Virus record (IMG/VR): IMGVR_UViG_3300003873_000095
Coordinates: 1 to 27,816 of that record
DNA length: 27,816 nt
Source of the DNA: a virus
Reading direction: 5' to 3' (one strand)
Shown here: positions 22,732 through 27,816 of the stretch, piece by piece
Numbering within the stretch: the first letter of the stretch is position 1
How the letters are laid out: each line of letters opens with the position of its first letter
Position numbers and translations under genes: made by a program
The notes under the pieces: model-generated
What the model was told of the DNA's origin: nothing
Database searches by the model: none
The model's input: the letters and a program-made list of their open reading frames with translations, nothing else

Positions 22732-23181
22732 ATGCACACATCTACTACCATGAACCACAAAATGAAGGTACGACTTAGCCTAGACCACACATTTGATAGA
22801 CTAACCCTAGCAGTAGCCGCTAAACGCTTAAATGAGTATCTAACTAAGCTATGCCTTAATGACCCTCTACTCTTTACAGGTATGCAGGAAACACCAGTGC
22901 TTAGCAAGGATGGCTACAGAACGTGGCAAGGAGCAGCCAAGCACATGCAGGATGCAGTACACTTAGGCTTAGAGCCTCCCTTAGCTCATTTCCTAGCATC
23001 TCAAATGTATTTGCATGGTATTGTAGGCACAGCAGAACGTCTATACTATGCAGAAGCCCTAGCTTCAGACCTTGCCAAGCCTATGCCATTCATAAACTAC
23101 AACCCAGTCTATCCAGTACTAGGAACGCATAGCTTCCTACCTAAACTATTAAAAGCAGCAAAGGAGTCACACAATGCCTAA
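22732..23181 (+). CDS. Hypothetical helical protein, 149 aa
   Basis: The product is largely helical (FDRLTLAVAAKRLNEYLTKL) with an aromatic middle (DGYRTWQGAAKHMQDAVHLG). A second in-frame start at Met7 is possible, because the stronger GGAG is farther from the first ATG. It ends inside the next gene (8-base overlap with 23174). No family is recognised. The position between the 331-aa and 95-aa motif proteins suggests the same pathway. Confidence 0.75.
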   Translation: MHTSTTMNHKMKVRLSLDHTFDRLTLAVAAKRLNEYLTKLCLNDPLLFTGMQETPVLSKDGYRTWQGAAKHMQDAVHLGLEPPLAHFLASQMYLHGIVGTAERLYYAEALASDLAKPMPFINYNPVYPVLGTHSFLPKLLKAAKESHNA

Positions 23182-23461
23182 ACTATCACTTAAAGAACGT
23201 ATTGCCGCTCGTAGAGCAGCAGCCACAGAACAAGAACAAGCTACACCTATCGCCACACCTGAACCCGTTAAGCCTACAGTATCAACTGAAGAAGCTGACC
23301 GCATCAAATCCTTAGAGGCTACTATTGATAGCCTACAAGCTGAGCTAGCTAGCAAGGACTCCCTAGTGGAGTCCCTAAAGGAGGAAGTGGAAATGCTACA
23401 GCACACAGCTATTCCTATGTTGCAGGCTATGGAAGAACGCGTAGCAAAGTTGGAGGACTAG
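23174..23461 (+). CDS. Coiled-coil protein opening with PKLSLKERIA, 95 aa
   Basis: MPKLSLKERIAARRAAATEQ forms the N-terminus, a copy of the peptide that ends the 331-aa and 130-aa proteins. A Pro/Thr-rich linker (about 21-36) and a long coiled coil (about 40-95: RIKSLEATIDSLQAELASKD) follow. It ends exactly at the helicase start (TAG then ATG). The helicase itself begins with another heptad-rich segment. A role as helicase partner or tether is a reasonable inference. Confidence 0.75.
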   Translation: MPKLSLKERIAARRAAATEQEQATPIATPEPVKPTVSTEEADRIKSLEATIDSLQAELASKDSLVESLKEEVEMLQHTAIPMLQAMEERVAKLED

Positions 23462-25213
23462 ATGAATACGCTCACTAGAGTACAAATCTTAGACAAGCGT
23501 CTATCAGTTCTAGAGCAACACACTGGAAAGCCTACCGTATCACCTCGCCGTATCTTAGACCGTGTGACTATGCTACACTTAAGGCTACAGGCGTTAGAAA
23601 AGCAAGAGCTAGATACAGCCCTGCACTTAGTAGAAGATACAGCTCAAGCAGAAGCTACACTATCACCAATGGAAGGCATAACCTTAAACGATAAGCAGCA
23701 ACATGCGCTAGACTTAGCTATTGCAGGGGAAAGCTTTGTGCTAACAGGGGCAGCAGGTACAGGTAAAACCCTAACTGTAAACGCTATCGCTACTAAGCTA
23801 CTATCGGATGAAGTAGGCTTACCTATGGTAACTTTCCGTGACCCAGCAGGTGGCTGTAATGACCAAGTTACTAAGCCTGCAGTAGCCTTCGTAGCCTACA
23901 CCAACCGAGCGGTAAACAACATGTCTGCTAACCTACGGCGTTTCAACCCAGAGCTTATGGAGGAGCTAGGCGGAAACTATATGTCTATTCATAAGCTCTT
24001 AGAGTATGCCCCTGAATACTACGTAAACGAGGAAGGCAACGATTCGATGCGCTTCGTACCCCGTAGGGATGCACTCAATAGACTACCTATCAAGACCCTA
24101 GTAATTGAGGAAGCGTCTATGCTAGGTATGGATTTATGGCAAAACCTATTCAAAGCCCTAGAGCCTAGCACACAAATCATCTTACTAGGTGACCTTAATC
24201 AGCTACCCCCAGTCTTTGGTGAGTCTATCCTAAACTACGGCTTGATACAACTACCTGTAGTAGAGCTAACCCACGTTTATCGTCAAGCCTTAGACTCCCC
24301 TATTATCCGTCAAGCTCATGCCCTACTACAAGGCAAAGGCGTACACTCGGATACAGATAAATTTCAAATAGTCTGTGGTAAGAGCAATAAGCCTATTGGA
24401 GCAGACCGCATGGGACTAGGTGCTGTAGGTGTACTATCTAAGCTATTTGATGCAGGGTCATATGACCCTATGCAGGATATTATACTAACAGCCTTCAATA
24501 AGCATGGATGTGGTACGGTTATGCTAAATAGCCTAATAGCTAATTTCCTAGATGAGAAGAAGCCTGAACCTACTATGATGTACGAAGTACGTGCTGCTAT
24601 GATGACTCACTATTTTGCAGTAGGTGACCTAATATATGATGCAGTATCTAAAGATACAGGGGTGATAACGTCTATCAACCCTAATGGTGCGTACTATGGC
24701 TCTATGCCTAGACCTGCATCCAATACCCTAAACCGTTTTGGTATCTCTAACTCTAAGGATGATGTAGATGAATTTACAGAAGCATACGACTATGGAGGGC
24801 TAGATGTATCAGACCTTGAGAGTGGGGATGCAGAGCAAAAGATTATGGCAGCTAGTCACGTTATAACCTGCCAAATGAGGGAAGGCGGCGAGATTTCAGC
24901 AGCTACCGTAGGGGAAGTGAATAGTCTATCCTTTGGCTACTGCCTAACCACCCATAAGGCACAAGGCTGTGAATGGCGTAAGGTGTTCATGGTACTACAT
25001 AACTCACATACCCTAGTCAATAGAGAGTGGCTTTATACAGCTATCACCCGTGCTAAGGATAGCGTAGCTATCATCTCAAGAGCAGATACCTTAGACCGTA
25101 TGGCAGCACGACAACGCATTAAGGGTAACTCACTAGAAGCTAAGATTGAAGCCTTCAATGATAAGCTATCCGAGGATAAGCTAGCCAGTGTAACATTTGA
25201 TAGGAGGGACTAA
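23462..25213 (+). CDS. SF1B DNA helicase, RecD/Dda/Pif1-like
   Basis: This 583-aa ATPase unwinds DNA and probably acts in replication or recombination. Motifs in order: Q-motif-like LNDKQQHALDLA (75-86), Walker A GAAGTGKT (96-103), Ia AYTNRAVNN, Walker B VIEEAS (214-219), motif III GDLNQLPPV (243-251), motif IV-like HVYRQ (271-275), and C-terminal THKAQGCEW plus YTAITRAKDSV (UvrD_C_2 type). About 70 extra N-terminal residues (DKRLSVLEQ, LHLRLQALEKQE) look coiled-coil, which is unusual for small phage Dda-type enzymes. An insertion near 400-460 is acidic. GGAG precedes the ATG, and the stop overlaps the next start (TAATG). Confidence 0.93.
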   Translation: MNTLTRVQILDKRLSVLEQHTGKPTVSPRRILDRVTMLHLRLQALEKQELDTALHLVEDTAQAEATLSPMEGITLNDKQQHALDLAIAGESFVLTGAAGTGKTLTVNAIATKLLSDEVGLPMVTFRDPAGGCNDQVTKPAVAFVAYTNRAVNNMSANLRRFNPELMEELGGNYMSIHKLLEYAPEYYVNEEGNDSMRFVPRRDALNRLPIKTLVIEEASMLGMDLWQNLFKALEPSTQIILLGDLNQLPPVFGESILNYGLIQLPVVELTHVYRQALDSPIIRQAHALLQGKGVHSDTDKFQIVCGKSNKPIGADRMGLGAVGVLSKLFDAGSYDPMQDIILTAFNKHGCGTVMLNSLIANFLDEKKPEPTMMYEVRAAMMTHYFAVGDLIYDAVSKDTGVITSINPNGAYYGSMPRPASNTLNRFGISNSKDDVDEFTEAYDYGGLDVSDLESGDAEQKIMAASHVITCQMREGGEISAATVGEVNSLSFGYCLTTHKAQGCEWRKVFMVLHNSHTLVNREWLYTAITRAKDSVAIISRADTLDRMAARQRIKGNSLEAKIEAFNDKLSEDKLASVTFDRRD

Positions 25214-25605
25214 TGAGAGCTAGACTAAAGACTATCCTGACCTATGCTATAGCCAATTACAAGCCTGCAAAGTCCTTTACATGGACAGACTACAGCGGTG
25301 AAATGGATGATGTACGCAGGGAAAGGGTAGCCTTGAAGTTAGTAACAAGTAACCTACTACTTCGTCCTAGTAAGGATAAGCGAAGGGACATACTAAACAG
25401 AAACTATGCACGTAGGGCTTACATAGCCTACTTGCTTTCTGTAGTAGATAATACAGCAGATGACAGGGAGGTGCTTAGCATAATAGATGAAGTAGAGCGG
25501 GAGGGTCTAGCCTCGAAGCCTTTTGAAGTCCCTAAATGTGAGCCACTAGCACAGAGTAAGCCTAAATTAAGCTTGGCTGAAAGACTAGCAAAAATGAAAA
25601 AATAA
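25213..25605 (+). CDS. Hypothetical protein ending in PKLSLAERLA, 130 aa
   Basis: This basic helical protein starts MRARLKTILTYAIANYKPAK, with a cluster RPSKDKRRDILNRNYARRAY that could contact nucleic acid. The last residues KPKLSLAERLAKMKK (116-130) repeat the peptide seen in two upstream proteins. It is coupled to the helicase by TAATG, and TAGGAGGG gives it a ribosome site. A helicase accessory or loader role is suggested by coupling only. Confidence 0.75.
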   Translation: MRARLKTILTYAIANYKPAKSFTWTDYSGEMDDVRRERVALKLVTSNLLLRPSKDKRRDILNRNYARRAYIAYLLSVVDNTADDREVLSIIDEVEREGLASKPFEVPKCEPLAQSKPKLSLAERLAKMKK

Positions 25606-25612
25606 AAACAAA

Positions 25613-25640
25613 TTGCAAAATATCGAAATCTCGATATACT
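25613..25640 (+). promoter_or_regulatory. Candidate promoter with operator-like dyad
   Basis: TTGCAA (25613-25618), a 16-base spacer and TATACT (25635-25640) lie in the only gap after the helicase cluster. The spacer and -10 contain a perfect 7-bp dyad ATATCGA-AATC-TCGATAT (25620-25637), so a repressor bound there would block the promoter. It would drive the 88-aa, 99-aa, nuclease and ATPase genes. Confidence 0.6.
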
Positions 25641-25662
25641 TGCCCTAAAGGAGGTAAGCAAT

Positions 25663-25929
25663 ATGACAACCAATGAAATCCTAGACTTCCTAGAAGTCAA
25701 CCGAAGCATAATCTTGACCCTACATGCACAGGATGTGGCTAAGGTTAAGGCACGCATAAGCAATAAGCGTAGCCGTGACAGGGATTTTCTAGGAGCTTCA
25801 ACCGAGTTGCCTAGATTAGCCTACAAAATCATTCACAAGGATGAGGAAACAGCCATTGTTAAGCTACGGGTATCTATCCGTGACGATGATGTGGAAGTAC
25901 TAGACATTAAACCAGCAGAGGACTTATAA
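25663..25929 (+). CDS. Hypothetical protein, 88 aa
   Basis: The product starts MTTNEILDFLEVNRSIILTL, a helix, followed by a basic stretch (VKARISNKRSRDRDF) and a beta-rich C-terminus (ETAIVKLRVSIRDDDVEVLD). AAAGGAGGT before the ATG is close to a perfect ribosome site. It is the first gene after the candidate promoter with a dyad, so it is a candidate for the dyad-binding regulator, but this is inferred from position alone. Confidence 0.75.
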   Translation: MTTNEILDFLEVNRSIILTLHAQDVAKVKARISNKRSRDRDFLGASTELPRLAYKIIHKDEETAIVKLRVSIRDDDVEVLDIKPAEDL

Positions 25930-25930
25930 C

Positions 25931-26230
25931 ATGCCACTACAGCAGAACTTAACACGACTAAAACAAGCCTTAGAATCCAGTGAGATGGGTGAAGTAGAGA
26001 CTCACTTACTTACCCTACAAAAGCAGCTATATACAACACCCCATCTAGTAGATATGCTACTACCTGAGGAAATTGGCTTGCTAGTAGCAGCAGAACGTAA
26101 ACGTTGCACCACTGATATGCTTGCAGCTTCTATGCCTAAGAAACGCGCACCAGCTAAGAAACGCACAGCAGTTAAGAAAATGTCTAAGGCAGAAATGCTA
26201 GCAGAGTTAGGTGACCTAGATGACTTTTAA
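25931..26230 (+). CDS. Hypothetical protein with Lys-rich stretch and acidic tip, 99 aa
   Basis: The N-terminal 60 residues are helical (MPLQQNLTRLKQALESSEMG). A basic low-complexity stretch (PKKRAPAKKRTAVKKMSK) follows, then an acidic tip AELGDLDDF. Basic-then-acidic tails ending in Phe resemble single-stranded-DNA-binding protein tips, and the 191-aa protein also ends in DDF. It overlaps the nuclease gene by 11 bases. DNA binding is plausible, not shown. Confidence 0.75.
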   Translation: MPLQQNLTRLKQALESSEMGEVETHLLTLQKQLYTTPHLVDMLLPEEIGLLVAAERKRCTTDMLAASMPKKRAPAKKRTAVKKMSKAEMLAELGDLDDF

Positions 26231-27164
26231 GCGTAACGTCACTATAGACAACGCTAAGGATTTGGTGCTATCCTATTCGTCACTAGAAACGCTTAACACA
26301 TGCCCTCGCAAGTTTGAGCTATATAAGGTACATCCTTATGATGCCCCTAGAGATACAAGCCCAGCCCTATCTCAAGGTTCAGCCGTAGGTAATGGATATG
26401 CAGCTTACCTAGAAGGTAAATCAGAGGAGGAAGTACGTTTTGCTACTTGGTTAAACTACTATCCCCCACTAGAGGATAACGTACGCACACTGACTAAAGC
26501 ACAGGTTATAGTACAAGCTTTGATTGATAACCCTATGGCTAAGGAAGATGCAGACGACCCTTGTGACTGGGAACTAGCTAAGTTTAATGGCGTAGCTTCC
26601 ACAGAGCTATCCTTTGCTATTCGTATCTCACCCACTATGGTATATGTAGGCTATCTTGATGCGGTACTGTACTCCCCTTCAACAGGTAAGTATAGACCCT
26701 TAGAGTTAAAGACTTCTTCCCTAGCTTCGGATAAGCTTGAAGCTAACTTTAAGAACAGCGCACAGGGCTTGGCTTATGCCTTAGTACTTGACACCCTTAT
26801 GGATAAGCCACAAGAGCTATTCACTATTCACTACAGGGTAGCACAGGTGCATAGAGCAAAGGCAGACCAATTCCGTCCTACTATACATGACTTCTTCTTT
26901 ACTAAGACCCTAGTTGACCGCTTAGAGTGGCTAATGGGTTTGCAGATGGAAGCTGACCGTATACAGACTATGCTGGACTTGGAGCTATTTCCTAAGCGTG
27001 GCGGTGGTTGCTTATCATGGAACAGAGAATGTCAATTCTATGGTATATGTGGACTAAGCTCCCGTAAAGAAGGCAATATAGAGTCTAGCCCTAAAGAGTT
27101 TCAATTCTATTGGGAACTGGATACGTTAATTGAACAAGCACTAAGCTTAGTTGGTGAGATATAA
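26220..27164 (+). CDS. Cas4/RecB-like PD-(D/E)XK nuclease with Fe-S cysteines
   Basis: This 314-aa protein has the PD-(D/E)XK core: E129 (STELSF), D147 (VGYLDAV) and E162-x-K164 (LELKTSS), with a motif-IV-like AQGLAYAL downstream. Four cysteines fit the Cas4/AddB iron-sulphur pattern: C28 (NTCPRKFEL) and, near the end, C264, C271 and C277 (CLSWNRECQFYGIC). The family are single-strand exonucleases used in recombination and end processing. It precedes a RecA-like ATPase, a common phage pairing. Its ATG lies inside the end of the 99-aa gene, so translation is coupled. Confidence 0.9.
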   Translation: MTFKRNVTIDNAKDLVLSYSSLETLNTCPRKFELYKVHPYDAPRDTSPALSQGSAVGNGYAAYLEGKSEEEVRFATWLNYYPPLEDNVRTLTKAQVIVQALIDNPMAKEDADDPCDWELAKFNGVASTELSFAIRISPTMVYVGYLDAVLYSPSTGKYRPLELKTSSLASDKLEANFKNSAQGLAYALVLDTLMDKPQELFTIHYRVAQVHRAKADQFRPTIHDFFFTKTLVDRLEWLMGLQMEADRIQTMLDLELFPKRGGGCLSWNRECQFYGICGLSSRKEGNIESSPKEFQFYWELDTLIEQALSLVGEI

Positions 27165-27180
27165 ACAAGGAGAATACACT

Positions 27181-27816
27181 ATGGCTAATTTACTAGACCT
27201 AGCAAAGGCACGCAAGACAGCACTAAGCTCCTTTGACTTGAAACGGATACTAATTTACGGACAACCTAAAACAGGCAAGACTTTACTAGCAGGAACAGTA
27301 GCTAAATGCCCTAACGTAAAGCGTGTATTTTGGTTGGACTTCGAAGCAGGGGCAGCTACACTACTCAACAAAGACTTATCGTTGACAGATGAGGACATGG
27401 CTAAGGTGTTCCTATATCAAATCCCTGATACACGGGACAACCCTATCGCTATTGAAACAGCCCTGAAACTCCTGACCACTCGTAGAGCTGTATATGTATG
27501 CCATGAGCATGGTAAGGTAAACTGCCCTGAATGCACCCCTAGGGCTAAGGGAGCTATGGGTAGACTCAAGGCTAAGCAAGGAGCAGCAACACCTTTAGAA
27601 GAACTAGAGGGGAATAGCGTATTCGTAGGAATGCAAGACCTATCCCATGATGATGTTATAGTACTGGATGGCTTATCACAGGTAGGCGATAGTGCCTTTG
27701 AAGTAGGTTGCCGTGTGACATCAGATGATAAGTCTGCCTTTGCTAAGTATGCTGAACAGGGTAGGCTACTATCCGAGATGCTAGGCATCCTTCAAAACCT
27801 AAAGACCAACGTAATC
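27181..27816 (+). CDS. RecA-like ATPase (AAA_24/Sak4-type), 3' end outside window
   Basis: 212 codons are visible before the right edge. Walker A is GQPKTGKT (27-34) and Walker B is DVIVLDG (158-164), with WLDFEAG (51-57) between, as in phage AAA_24 recombinases that promote strand annealing or exchange. A cysteine/histidine insert CHEHGKVNCPEC (C107, H108/H110, C115, C118) looks like a small zinc knuckle, which is not part of the basic fold. AAGGAG precedes the ATG 16 bases after the nuclease stop. Pairing with the nuclease upstream suggests a phage recombination module. Confidence 0.85.
   Translation, partial: MANLLDLAKARKTALSSFDLKRILIYGQPKTGKTLLAGTVAKCPNVKRVFWLDFEAGAATLLNKDLSLTDEDMAKVFLYQIPDTRDNPIAIETALKLLTTRRAVYVCHEHGKVNCPECTPRAKGAMGRLKAKQGAATPLEELEGNSVFVGMQDLSHDDVIVLDGLSQVGDSAFEVGCRVTSDDKSAFAKYAEQGRLLSEMLGILQNLKTNVI

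Overview
The window looks like part of a double-stranded DNA phage genome from a Gram-negative host. The evidence is a near-gapless late block on the minus strand (terminase, portal, scaffold, capsid, connector, virion proteins, lysis genes) and a divergent block of DNA-metabolism genes on the plus strand. No integrase, repressor, tRNA, CRISPR array or transposase is visible. No tape-measure-like gene lies between capsid and lysis genes, which fits a short-tailed (podovirus-like) virion, although tail genes could lie beyond position 1. I do not recognise a specific named relative. Host assignment rests only on the Shine-Dalgarno and sigma70-type signals, the M15-type endolysin and the three-TM holin.

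Layout. On the minus strand, reading right to left from 17941: TerS, TerL, portal, a 219-base gap containing what looks like a folded RNA (13681-13823), an 87-aa protein, scaffold, major capsid protein (SU10/DUF5309-like), an intrinsic terminator, a 109-aa protein, a connector/adaptor, a 91-aa protein, a G8/beta-helix protein split over two frames, two small proteins, a 483-aa virion protein, a 154-aa structural protein, a lysis group (membrane/coiled-coil protein, M15 endolysin, holin), a 126-aa protein, and a giant virion protein (at least 1310 aa) that runs off the left edge. From 19250 down to 18256, also on the minus strand, is a self-contained unit: a consensus sigma70 promoter, a 37-aa ORF, a 191-aa protein and an intrinsic terminator, with codon use unlike its neighbours.

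Positions 19266-20133 form a gene-free, repeat-rich, partly very AT-rich divergence region. It is a candidate replication origin and/or control region. To its right, on the plus strand, are tightly packed small unknown genes, a 331-aa unknown protein, an SF1B (RecD/Dda/Pif1-like) helicase, a Cas4/RecB-like PD-(D/E)XK nuclease with four cysteines, and the start of a RecA-like (AAA_24/Sak4-type) ATPase. Together these suggest a phage replication/recombination module. Three proteins of this block share a terminal peptide, (K)PKLSLxERxA.

Whole-window signals: by eye I find no GATC, no CCGG and a single GGCC, while CTAG and TA-containing codons (CTA, GTA, ATA) are very common. This is a strong sign of selection by restriction or a related process.
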